IMG/VR virus record: IMGVR_UViG_3300008259_000042 | Coordinates: 1 to 49,506 of that record | DNA length: 49,506 nucleotides | Source of the DNA: a virus | Direction: 5' to 3' (one strand) | Shown: one piece after another, positions 33,969 to 42,369 of the stretch | Layout: each line of letters begins with the position of its first letter | Numbering within the stretch: the stretch's first letter is position 1 | The notes under the pieces: generated by a model | What the model was told of the DNA's origin: nothing | Databases searched by the model: none | Seen by the model: only the letters and a program-made list of their open reading frames with translations | Made by a program: the position numbers and the translations under genes

Positions 33969-35849
33969 TCAATCCTTATAACTGTCTAGATCAAGAGTTG
34001 GTTTTAGATCAATTTTATTCACTTTACCTTTTGCTGCTTTGATCATTTTGTCAGCAGCTTTTACTTTCTTATTTACCACTTTCATAGAACCTGGATCTAC
34101 TGCCTCTTTCTTCATCTCTCTTCGTTTTAGAGCAGCAAGAGTTCCTGCCTGCACTGGTTTTTCAACCTTAGAAAGAGCATCAGACTTGGCTTGAGCAGCA
34201 CGAACAGCGGGTGACATCTTGTATCCAGCATCACGCTTGTCTGAATCAACGCCATGTCGTAGATCCATTGCTTTCATTGAAGCGCGCATACCGTACATTA
34301 CAGATTTGCCTTCTTTTGATGCTTCTGAGATTTCAACTTCTTCGAAATAATCTTTCATATGTTTTTCAGTGTCTTTTTTAGTCTGATTTGGACCAAGACC
34401 ACCGAGTTTTGTCATGCGACGAATATACTTCTTAGAAGCAGCACCAGCACGAGCATTCTTATCTCGATTCAAAAAGTTCTTGACATCAGATGACTTTGGA
34501 CGAGCAGCAGCCTCTGGATCAAAACGCATGTTGGCTTCATCAACCTGCTCGACATCTTCTTTCTTTATCGCTCTAACATATCCAGTGTCCATGTGTTTGA
34601 TTGGGGCATAACCAATATCTTTATTGAATCCTTTGACACCTGGCTCACCTGTGATTTTGCGACGCTCTTTTGCTGCTTGAGCGAGACGATCTCTGGCATC
34701 TGATGCCGAGAACGACCATGGTCGGATTTTGACATTTGATTTCCTAATCAAACCTCTTTCAGCATCAACAATACGAACAGCTTCGTCTGTTTGCTCGACT
34801 TCTTCATTTGCGATGGCTCTTCTTGCTGCCGCTTTTTGTGCAGTGGTAAGACCTGCGCCCTTGCCGAATTTCCTTACATTTGATCTGTTGCGATAAAGAA
34901 GTGTTTTTAGTTTCTCTTTCTTTGTTTTCTTGGCTTCATCAACCTGCTCGGCTTCTTCCTTCACATCTTTCTTCTTCATTCTCATGAGATTATCATGGAA
35001 TGCTGAAGCCTTGACTGGATCAGTTTTTGCAAGTTTATCAAAGATCTTTTTGTTGTTTTTATCAACTTCAGATTGTGTGCCTAAACGCCACTCTGCTTTC
35101 CAGTAAGATGGCTTGAGTTTCTTTTGGGCTTCATCAACCTGTTCGGCTTCTTCGCCCATCTGAACTAAACTTCTGCTCACATCGCCAATTTTCTTTTTAG
35201 TTTTTGCTGTATCCAAACCGTATTTCTTTTGGTGAGCGTGAACTGCTTTCAAATACGATAGATGCATTTTCATTGCATCTTTTCCGCCAGTCATTGAACC
35301 CTTTTCCATGCTCTGGACTTTTTGCCAATCAGCGGCTTGGTCTTCGTTTACTGATTCGACTTCTTCTTTCTTCAACTCTTTCGCACGACGCTCAGAGGCT
35401 GGCATTTCTTGATCCTGCTTTCTTTGCAATTCAGCAGCACGCTTATCTGATGCTGGAACTTGACCTGACGCACCAATATCATGCAATCGCTGTGCAAGTG
35501 CTGGGCGTTCTTGAGCAAGTTGAGCCACTGACTTTGTTGTGTCAGTGTGAGCCTTTGCGCCCATGGAAGCAAGCGCCATTGCACCAACGGCAAGTGCTTT
35601 TGCAATCTTTCCTTCTTCAAGTTCAGTTTCTTCTGAAATCAATGCACTTGTTGATTCTTCAATTTTCTGCTCAACAATGTTTGCAGATTGAATACGAAAT
35701 CCAAGTGAACGCTGCTGATTTGCAGCACGATTCAAGGCTTCGTCAGCACTTTGAGCCTCAACAACACGATTGACTGTTTCAACGCGACGTCGCAAAGAAA
35801 CATGTTCGTGAGAAGGATTGGTGTATTTGAGTTCGACTACATGTTTCAT
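33969..35849 (-). CDS. Large basic/acidic repeat protein with spaced x-x-E-A sites, putative processed internal-head protein
   Basis: 626 residues, no recognised enzyme. It is highly charged, Lys- and Ala-rich and largely helical. A recurring acidic linker ends in a small motif: ESVNE (169), EQVDE (240), EQVDE (305), EQTDE (356), EQVDE (438) and EISE (509), each followed by Ala or Asp. Segments between sites are 51 to 82 residues, mostly basic (for example KKLKPSYWKAEWRLGTQSEV and KYIRRMTKLGGLGPNQTKKD). The spacing and the [V/I/T]-x-E-A consensus resemble prohead-protease sites, so the protein may be cut into several small DNA-binding peptides in the capsid. It is paired with the 486-residue gene and starts one base after it. 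Confidence 0.65.
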   Translation of the reverse strand: MKHVVELKYTNPSHEHVSLRRRVETVNRVVEAQSADEALNRAANQQRSLGFRIQSANIVEQKIEESTSALISEETELEEGKIAKALAVGAMALASMGAKAHTDTTKSVAQLAQERPALAQRLHDIGASGQVPASDKRAAELQRKQDQEMPASERRAKELKKEEVESVNEDQAADWQKVQSMEKGSMTGGKDAMKMHLSYLKAVHAHQKKYGLDTAKTKKKIGDVSRSLVQMGEEAEQVDEAQKKLKPSYWKAEWRLGTQSEVDKNNKKIFDKLAKTDPVKASAFHDNLMRMKKKDVKEEAEQVDEAKKTKKEKLKTLLYRNRSNVRKFGKGAGLTTAQKAAARRAIANEEVEQTDEAVRIVDAERGLIRKSNVKIRPWSFSASDARDRLAQAAKERRKITGEPGVKGFNKDIGYAPIKHMDTGYVRAIKKEDVEQVDEANMRFDPEAAARPKSSDVKNFLNRDKNARAGAASKKYIRRMTKLGGLGPNQTKKDTEKHMKDYFEEVEISEASKEGKSVMYGMRASMKAMDLRHGVDSDKRDAGYKMSPAVRAAQAKSDALSKVEKPVQAGTLAALKRREMKKEAVDPGSMKVVNKKVKAADKMIKAAKGKVNKIDLKPTLDLDSYKD

Positions 35850-35850
35850 A

Positions 35851-37311
35851 TTACTTACCCATCTTCTTTGCAGCGGCTGATTTGAGTCTTGCCTTGATTA
35901 CATCACCATATGTGATTTTTGTTTTATCGCCGTGATGCGCAGCGAGTGCCTTTTCCTTTGGAGTTACAGCAACAGTGCCTTCACCTTCTGTTACGACTTC
36001 TTCGCGCATTCCTGCTTCTCGCTCAGCGCCAAGTTTTGCGGCAACAGCCATCTCACGACGCTTTGCCATGCTCTTTCCTTTGAACTGAGGTGCCTTTGAT
36101 TTATAGAAGTCTTTCACAACATCACCCATCTTGGCTTTTGCCAAATTCATTTTCTCATCAATCTGTTCGACTTCTTCGTTCATCTCACCTTGCATATAAT
36201 TTGATGCAGTTGAAATGTAATCTTCAGCAAGAGTAATCTTGCTCTGTACCCACTCAGGAAGATTTGTATTTTCTTCGAGCATATCATGCATACGCTTTGA
36301 GTTTGCCATGATACTACGAAGTTGAGACTTTGCCATATCTCCTTCGTAATCATACTCGCCGACGTCTGCTGCATCTTTGACTGCCTCATTGACATCTTCT
36401 TTTTGCATGGTCTTTTCCATTGATTTATGAATTGCAGAGACGCCACCCTTCATAGCCTTGCGAGCAAGTGAACGAACGTAGCGATATCCTGCTGGTTGTT
36501 TTCCTGGTGGCATTTTTGGTTTCTCCTTGACTGGACCGCCGATAACTGCTTCAGCTTCTTTCTTTGTGACTTCGTCGAGTTCAACTGACTCAGTGGCAAA
36601 TTTTTCTTTTTTACTTGGTGTGAGCATTTTGTTTAGTAATCCTGCACGAGCCAACCCAAGATTTTTACCAATCTGATTTCTCATGACATGTTTGCCACCT
36701 GCGGCTTTTGCAACTGTTGTATCGTGTTTTGATGCCAATGCTGTTCCTGCTCTAAATTTGGCTTTTTGTGGCTTATATACAGTAACCTTTCCACCTCTTT
36801 CTAGAAATTTTGTGACATCTGATGCGATATCAACAGAGGAAGGTTTCTTGATGACTTTATCCATCATACGACTAACTTCGCCAATCATTTCTTTATCAAC
36901 TGATTCTTTTTTGAGTTTGAGTGATCGTGGACCAACTTTCTTTGCTTTCTCTGACTCATATGGATCTAGTGAAACTTTTGGGTTATATCCTGCTTTGATT
37001 CCAGCAACGATACCCTTTGCCGTTGACATATTTGATCCAGCCATAGAACTATGCCCACCAGAACCAGCAGCACCGATTGGTTGACGACCGCCCTTTGCCA
37101 TATAAGCCTTTTGTTTTGCAGCATTGATGGCGCGAACAGAATTTGGTTCGACAGCAATTTCTTTTCTTGGTGCAACTTTTACACGTTTTGCTGCTGCAGC
37201 AGATCTGCCGCCAGCATCATCAGGCATCGCCATATTATTTTTCTTATACCAAGCCTTTTGTGCAGCCTTTGACATCTTGTGCAAGAGTGCTGGAACTTTT
37301 ACGTCTGCCAT
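35851..37311 (-). CDS. Charged repeat protein with spaced x-x-E sites, putative internal-head protein
   Basis: 486 residues, built like its 626-residue neighbour: Lys/Ala-rich helical segments joined by acidic linkers with IGE (143-145), ELDE (244-247), DVNE (306-309) and EQIDE (382-386). The segment about 316-378 (DYEGDMAKSQLRSIMANSKR through WVQSKITLAEDYISTASNYM) is a compact helical domain that I have seen in other marine T4-like phage proteins, function unknown. The N-terminal 110 residues are basic and Gly/Ser/Ala-rich. Processing by the prohead protease is inferred, not shown. The start follows the cupin stop directly. Confidence 0.65.
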   Translation of the reverse strand: MADVKVPALLHKMSKAAQKAWYKKNNMAMPDDAGGRSAAAAKRVKVAPRKEIAVEPNSVRAINAAKQKAYMAKGGRQPIGAAGSGGHSSMAGSNMSTAKGIVAGIKAGYNPKVSLDPYESEKAKKVGPRSLKLKKESVDKEMIGEVSRMMDKVIKKPSSVDIASDVTKFLERGGKVTVYKPQKAKFRAGTALASKHDTTVAKAAGGKHVMRNQIGKNLGLARAGLLNKMLTPSKKEKFATESVELDEVTKKEAEAVIGGPVKEKPKMPPGKQPAGYRYVRSLARKAMKGGVSAIHKSMEKTMQKEDVNEAVKDAADVGEYDYEGDMAKSQLRSIMANSKRMHDMLEENTNLPEWVQSKITLAEDYISTASNYMQGEMNEEVEQIDEKMNLAKAKMGDVVKDFYKSKAPQFKGKSMAKRREMAVAAKLGAEREAGMREEVVTEGEGTVAVTPKEKALAAHHGDKTKITYGDVIKARLKSAAAKKMGK

Positions 37312-37590
37312 TTAGAATTCCTCGATCTTTACTGTAAGATCTGTTGTCCCACGTTTTAGTCTATGAAAGGTTTTTGCGGGAATAAAAAACCTATCGCCCT
37401 TGTATAACTTTTCTGGTAACTTATCGTCAAACTGGATCTCCCAGCCACTACCCTCTAATACTTCTATAAATCTACCATTTTCATCACGATGCCAAGCCAA
37501 CTCTTCATTCAACACATCATGTTTGAAGGTTCGTATAAAGGACCAATTATTTAGTTTTTGATCCTCATATGGCTTATTTTCTACCACCAT
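37312..37590 (-). CDS. Small cupin-fold protein
   Basis: 92 residues forming a single cupin barrel. The first motif is represented by AWHRDENGRFIEVLEGSGWE (His, Glu and the G-x-W turn) and the second by GDRFFIPAKTFHRL (the G-D-x-x-x-I-P-x-x-x-x-H form). H and E residues give a possible metal site with H at the second motif. Cupins of this size act as sugar epimerases, isomerases or sensors, and small ones occur in T4-like phages. Here it overlaps the 910-residue gene by 10 bp and sits amid presumed head proteins, so its substrate is unclear. Confidence 0.75.
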   Translation of the reverse strand: MVVENKPYEDQKLNNWSFIRTFKHDVLNEELAWHRDENGRFIEVLEGSGWEIQFDDKLPEKLYKGDRFFIPAKTFHRLKRGTTDLTVKIEEF

Positions 37591-40313
37591 GTTTTTCCTG
37601 AATTGCTAAAGAATCTTGGCCAACGGCATGCCCAATAAGATCTTGACGTCTTATCTTTATTAGACAAGCAGTGATGACGAGCAACGAAACTGCGAGTTGC
37701 TGCAGGATCGTTGAACTTCTTTGTCATTCCAGATTGGCTAAAATTGATCTTGCGAATGCCGTCTCCAACACGAACATATACAGCGCCACCACCACCAGAG
37801 CGAAATGGTTTGCCGATACCCTTACCACCAGTTGGATCTTCTGCTTCACTCATCGGAACGCAGTTAGGGACCATCTTATCACCTTTCTTTTTCATTCCCT
37901 TCTGAGTGTAACCAGTCCAGCACTCCTCAAGACCCTCTTCGATTGGATAATCAAGAACGACTGCTTGACCCTCGAACTCTGCGATTTCGCCAATATCTGT
38001 TTGAAGCATGTCTTTTTCCCATTCGTCTTTAGGAGTATACTTTCCTTCTTTATAAAGACGCTTGGCTTCTTTGATCATTTCAAAGAACATTTCAGATGCT
38101 GGACGAAAAACGTTTTCTGTGATCGAAATATTATTCTCGAGGTGATACTGAACTGCCTCTTCAAGAGTTAGTTCTGGAGCATCTTCTTCTTTGACAAGTT
38201 TCCAACCAGCGATATGGTCTTTGACTCGCTTATATCCTTTTGGAACAGCATGACCGCCTGGAGGTGCTGGAACCTGACGAGGAGTTGGCATAAACTTATC
38301 CTCTGGCTTCTTTTCTTCATATGCATTGAAGCGAGAAGCAACAGGAAGTCCCTGCATTGTTGAATCAATATTTCTTGGTGGAGTTTTGATATTTGATGCT
38401 TTCTTTTTAGAGTCACCTAATTTTGGATCAAACACTGCAGTTACTTGAGTGTCTTCTTCTTTTTCTTTTTTGGCTTCTGTTCTGAGGTCTCTAAAACTCT
38501 TTGGAACACTTCGCTCACCTCTTCCTCCAGTCGATTCATTTTGATTGCTATCGTCGCAGCCGCAATCGCTTTCGCATCCACAATCGGTTTCTTCTGGAAT
38601 AGCATTCTTTTTAGATTTGTAAGCATCTTCAACTTCTCCCTGTCCTGGCGTCATAGCAATGGCATGCTTACGATATTCGTCTGTACCCACCAATTGCATC
38701 TCAAATAGCGCATCTAGATCTTCTACATCTTCACGCAGATCTTTATCTGCTGTATGATATGTCTTACCTTTGTTGATATAAGAATTCACACGAGCATGAC
38801 CCCACTGTTGTGGTGTTGTTCCTGGACGATGTCCTGAATTCCAAGCAGCAACTCCGCGATTATAAACTTTACGGAGTGTGCCGACAGAGATACCAGACTT
38901 CTCCGCTTTTGCTGAGATAGAAGAATCAGAAGCACCTTCGTTGACACGCCCAGTATCTTTACGCTTGTCCATCACTGCAGTGATGTTGCCACTACGAGCA
39001 ATGCGGCGAACCTTTTGTTGCTCAGCCTCATCCATCATCTTACGAACAGCGAGAGTATGCTTGCTTGGTTTCGTTTTTGCAGTTGCATCGCCAGGAGCTG
39101 GCTCATATGCACGCGGATCACTGTCAGATAACTTTGATTTTTCTTTCCAATGAGCTGCTCTTGCTTTCGCTGTTGAGGCACTCAATCCACGAACATATTT
39201 CTTAGGTAATCCTGATGCCTTATCTTTTGCAACTGTAGGAAACTTCTTTTCGCGAAGAATTGAAAACGATTTTGGTGCTGGAGTTTCTTCAATGTGAAGT
39301 CCGAGTTCAACAACTCTTTCTAGAAGTTTTTCGATTTGAGAACCGAAAAACAATCTTTCCATCTCTGATGATTCGTTGAGATTGATTGAGTTATTGAAAA
39401 TAAATGCTTCAACATCTTTTGCTAATTGCTCAGCTTTTAGATATTTGTCAATACGCTTTGATTCAGTAATTGGTTGTTCACGCTGTTCATTGCGCAAACG
39501 AGAAACTTTATTTGTAACAGATACATGAACAAAATCAAAGGTGTAGCCTTCGAGCATATTCTGTACTAGTTCGATCTTCTCAGCATCATTAGCGCCATTG
39601 ATGACGATATTTTTATTTGATTCGAATAGTTCTGCAGCAGCACCATTGAGAATTTGATCGGCTTGAACCTCAGTTAGGTCGAAACGAGAAAAGATATTCT
39701 TGAGAAGATAATCCTTTCCGCTTCCTGGACCACCAAGTAGAAAAATGCCGACTGGGTTTGTTGATTCCATTTGCATACCTGCTTTTACCTTATCATGTAT
39801 ATGTGCGCCCAATTTTGGATCGCTATAGTGTGAAACAAATTCGTTTTTCTTGCCAGCAGCAACTAATCCACGAAGTTTAGAAGCAGACATACCTTCAGCA
39901 CCTTCTGCGTCTGGATCTCGATGACCTGCTGATACAACGTTCACTTTTTTGATTCCTGGAAATTCTTTAGTTCTATATTTATTGAGTAGAGAATGGAAGT
40001 TATCAACGCGATCAGAACCAACAACCATTGTAACTTCTTTGTGTCCTTGTTTCTCTAAATGCTTCATCGCATCAATTGCTGTGCGCACTTTACCAGAGGA
40101 AACAACATTTGCGTTTGGAAACATGCGATTCATTGCGCCAACTTTGTCACCATGAGTCAATGGATTTTTCTTGGAATCTTGAGAGTGTGATGGGAAGATG
40201 TAATGACGACCGCCAGTTTTTTCTGCATGTGATTGAACTGCGCTCACCAATTTACCATGACCCACTTCTGTTGGTGGGTTGAATCTTCCAAAGGTAAATG
40301 TTGCTTTACTCAT
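37581..40313 (-). CDS. Multidomain nucleotidyltransferase/P-loop kinase-like protein with C-terminal Cys and aromatic domains
   Basis: 910 residues. Residues 1-165 form a nucleotidyltransferase-fold domain (TFTFGRFNPPTEVGHGKLV at 5-23 and the EGMSASKLR signature at 140-148, the family's second motif). Residues 186-345 look like a P-loop ATPase or kinase: Walker A GGPGSGKD at 194-201. Next comes a basic region with LPKKYVRGLSASTAKARAAH (369-388), a helical domain with SGISVGTLRKVYNRGVAAW (473-491), and a DCGCESDCGC cluster at 577-586. The C-terminus has MKKKGDKMVPNCVP and a KTSRSYWACRW motif. Such fusions occur in marine T4-like phages. RVNE and LNES sites may be protease targets. The molecular role is unknown; a head-packaged, injected enzyme is one option. 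Confidence 0.72.
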   Translation of the reverse strand: MSKATFTFGRFNPPTEVGHGKLVSAVQSHAEKTGGRHYIFPSHSQDSKKNPLTHGDKVGAMNRMFPNANVVSSGKVRTAIDAMKHLEKQGHKEVTMVVGSDRVDNFHSLLNKYRTKEFPGIKKVNVVSAGHRDPDAEGAEGMSASKLRGLVAAGKKNEFVSHYSDPKLGAHIHDKVKAGMQMESTNPVGIFLLGGPGSGKDYLLKNIFSRFDLTEVQADQILNGAAAELFESNKNIVINGANDAEKIELVQNMLEGYTFDFVHVSVTNKVSRLRNEQREQPITESKRIDKYLKAEQLAKDVEAFIFNNSINLNESSEMERLFFGSQIEKLLERVVELGLHIEETPAPKSFSILREKKFPTVAKDKASGLPKKYVRGLSASTAKARAAHWKEKSKLSDSDPRAYEPAPGDATAKTKPSKHTLAVRKMMDEAEQQKVRRIARSGNITAVMDKRKDTGRVNEGASDSSISAKAEKSGISVGTLRKVYNRGVAAWNSGHRPGTTPQQWGHARVNSYINKGKTYHTADKDLREDVEDLDALFEMQLVGTDEYRKHAIAMTPGQGEVEDAYKSKKNAIPEETDCGCESDCGCDDSNQNESTGGRGERSVPKSFRDLRTEAKKEKEEDTQVTAVFDPKLGDSKKKASNIKTPPRNIDSTMQGLPVASRFNAYEEKKPEDKFMPTPRQVPAPPGGHAVPKGYKRVKDHIAGWKLVKEEDAPELTLEEAVQYHLENNISITENVFRPASEMFFEMIKEAKRLYKEGKYTPKDEWEKDMLQTDIGEIAEFEGQAVVLDYPIEEGLEECWTGYTQKGMKKKGDKMVPNCVPMSEAEDPTGGKGIGKPFRSGGGGAVYVRVGDGIRKINFSQSGMTKKFNDPAATRSFVARHHCLSNKDKTSRSYWACRWPRFFSNSGKTWW

Positions 40314-41452
40314 ATTAGACTCTTTTGCGCTTTCAGTGCTGCTGAACGTTTACGATTTGCTTCAGTGAATTTTCTTGGAACAAACTTCATTCCACCCGAA
40401 ACGAATCCTTCACCAGCAGCTTCTTCTCCATCGATTTTGTGAGAGTAACCACCACTGGCTGTTTTGGATAATGCATCAGCAACAGCATATGTTGCTTGTT
40501 GAATATGATGATGCATATCAAATGTCTTATCGAATTTATCTAGGTTATCATTTACATGATTGATCGAGGCTTTTCTTTCTTCTGCTTTTTGGTTTTTAGC
40601 CTTTTCTGTTTTTACAGAATCTATTCTTTTCTGATGGTGCTTTTCTAGGAATTTGATATAGCCCTTTGCGTTTGGCTTTTCACCAGTATCAATGGTTGAG
40701 TTTGCATAACGCAATAGAGTTTCATCATGACCTTCATGGTGATCATGAGAATGCTTTTGCCCAAGTTTCTTGGCTGCAGCAATATGCTCAAGTGCTTTTC
40801 TTTTTGCGTCTGGAGATAGTTTTCTTTCTTCGCTAGAAACAAGATGACTCATCAGATGGACATCTGGATGTTCTTGTAACTCACCTTCACCGATTGGAGT
40901 TGTGCTGCCATCTTCAGCAATGCGTGAGTGCAATGCAATACTCAACGGAGCCTTTGCAAGTTTCTTTCCTTCTGGAGAATTTTTATCTACAGAATAGCGA
41001 ATCGTATTTGGCTTATGACCGATTTTACCATCTTCTTCGGTGCGATCTTCAAGAGAACTGAGATAACCACCTTGATACTCGCCTGGACCCTTTGGAAGCA
41101 CTTTATGAACGTGCTTGAGAATATTCATTAGTGGTCCAGCGATGTATGGCTTTTCGCTGTGTTGCTTTTTAATATCTTCGGCTGAGAAATTATAGGTCGC
41201 GCCAGTACCTTTATATTTCACACCGACTTTACCTTCTGGAGTGCGAATAGTCTGGAAGGACATGCGATCGTCGATCTTTCGAGTGATCGGAGTGCGACCA
41301 CTGATAACACCTTGAATCTTGGAGAGAGTGGATCCGACTGCGCCTTTACGAGTGTTAAAAGCGGCTTCAGAAGGATGTGGGAGGTGTAGTATTCCGCGAA
41401 CTGGTTTTTTCTGTTCTGATAATAAAGGAATATACTGCTTGAAGCCAAACAT
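40310..41452 (-). CDS. Conserved phage protein with capsid-targeting-like N-terminus, nucleotidyltransferase-like core possible
   Basis: 380 residues. It opens MFGFKQYIPLLSEQ, which fits the capsid-targeting pattern with an L-S-E cut. A conserved-looking core follows: TRKIDDRMSFQ (58-68), KVGVKYKGTGATYNFS, a GEYQGGY segment and SLEDRTEEDGKIG. K-I-D-D plus the lysine-rich strand recall nucleotidyltransferase or ligase active sites, but I cannot confirm it. The C-terminal half is helical with a His-rich HSHDHHEGHDE stretch that could bind metal. The stop overlaps the 910-residue start by 4 bp. A GGAGAG ribosome site and a late-like promoter lie upstream. Confidence 0.62.
   Translation of the reverse strand: MFGFKQYIPLLSEQKKPVRGILHLPHPSEAAFNTRKGAVGSTLSKIQGVISGRTPITRKIDDRMSFQTIRTPEGKVGVKYKGTGATYNFSAEDIKKQHSEKPYIAGPLMNILKHVHKVLPKGPGEYQGGYLSSLEDRTEEDGKIGHKPNTIRYSVDKNSPEGKKLAKAPLSIALHSRIAEDGSTTPIGEGELQEHPDVHLMSHLVSSEERKLSPDAKRKALEHIAAAKKLGQKHSHDHHEGHDETLLRYANSTIDTGEKPNAKGYIKFLEKHHQKRIDSVKTEKAKNQKAEERKASINHVNDNLDKFDKTFDMHHHIQQATYAVADALSKTASGGYSHKIDGEEAAGEGFVSGGMKFVPRKFTEANRKRSAALKAQKSLI
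41411..41452 (-). other. Capsid-targeting-like N-terminus (MFGFKQYIPLLSEQ)
   Basis: First fourteen codons of the 380-residue protein. L-S-E at 11-13 matches the L-x-E form of prohead-protease sites. This N-terminus is longer than T4's, so the match is weaker than for the 152-residue protein. Confidence 0.4.
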
Positions 41453-41480
41453 ACTCTCTCCACACTGTGGGATTACAAGT

Positions 41481-41490
41481 ATATTTAGTT
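41481..41490 (-). promoter_or_regulatory. Possible late-like promoter (ACTAAATATA)
   Basis: On the minus strand AACTAAATATACTT lies about 30 bases upstream of the 380-residue gene and overlaps the end of the sugar cassette. It is the same ACTAAATATA word seen at 29857. It would separate the head/tail genes from the sugar and replication genes. Confidence 0.4.
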
Positions 41491-42369
41491 AATTTGATTA
41501 ATTAAGATATCTTGAATGATCGTATCAATCGTTTCGTTGATCGTATGCTCTGAACGATATCCCAACTCTTTTAACTTGGTATTATCCATAAAGAAAGAGC
41601 GAGAAGATTGAACCTTCTTATGAAACTCTTTCTGTTCAATCGTACGAATCTCTGAGCCAGAGTCCATTGCATCTCGAGCATAACGAATAATATCACGAAA
41701 GATTATTCCCTTTCCGTTTCCGATGTTGTAGATTGAGTTGAGTTCGCCCTTGTTGACGACCAAATCGATTGCTCGAGCGCAATCCCTAACATCAATATAG
41801 TCACGATAAAAATAACCACTATCATAGAGGTCGACTCGTTTGTTTGCAGCGAGTTCGCCCAATAGATATTGGACTGCGTTCTTCTTCGCAGAAACTTTTT
41901 TATCTTTCGGACCAAGGACATTGGCTAATCTCAGAATGCGGTAATTCAAATTGAATGTCTCGCAATAAGACATAAGCAACTGCTCAGCGCATCGTTTTGT
42001 TATCGAATAAAAACCCTTTGGATCACAAGGATCTGTTTCAGGAATGCCACGTGCACCCTCTCCGAAACCCGAGTCCTGTCCATAGACAAACCAAGAACTG
42101 ATGAAGTTGAAACATCCATCTTTCTTGTTCGTCTCTATATAGAATCGATAATTGTTCAGAACTCTCATCAAAATCGTTAGATTAGTGTCAATATCCAAAT
42201 TAGGATCGACGTGTACGTTATAATTGTCAACAGTACTAATAAAGTAAACAACGTCGGGAGAAAATACTCCGATATTTTCTCGATAATTTTTGATATACCC
42301 ATTTTTCGTTGTATTGCAGAATTGCGATCCGACGAATCCGTTTCCTCCGAAAACATTTAGCATACCCAT
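41485..42369 (-). CDS. Extended SDR: NAD(P)-dependent nucleotide-sugar reductase or epimerase
   Basis: 294 residues, extended short-chain dehydrogenase fold. Residues 8-14 (GGNGFVG) form the NAD(P)-binding turn, FISTVDN follows strand 4, S91/S92 and Y121-x3-K125 (YSITK) are the catalytic set, and RILRLANVLGP and YDSGYFYRDYIDVRDCA are family landmarks. The family includes 4-keto-sugar reductases that finish 6-deoxy and 3,6-dideoxy sugar pathways (RmlD, RfbJ and relatives). Here it follows the E1-like dehydratase and overlaps it by 13 bp, so I infer it reduces the keto-sugar that enzyme makes. Sequence does not fix the stereochemistry. A second ATG two codons in is an equally possible start. 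Confidence 0.85.
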   Translation of the reverse strand: MGMLNVFGGNGFVGSQFCNTTKNGYIKNYRENIGVFSPDVVYFISTVDNYNVHVDPNLDIDTNLTILMRVLNNYRFYIETNKKDGCFNFISSWFVYGQDSGFGEGARGIPETDPCDPKGFYSITKRCAEQLLMSYCETFNLNYRILRLANVLGPKDKKVSAKKNAVQYLLGELAANKRVDLYDSGYFYRDYIDVRDCARAIDLVVNKGELNSIYNIGNGKGIIFRDIIRYARDAMDSGSEIRTIEQKEFHKKVQSSRSFFMDNTKLKELGYRSEHTINETIDTIIQDILINQIN

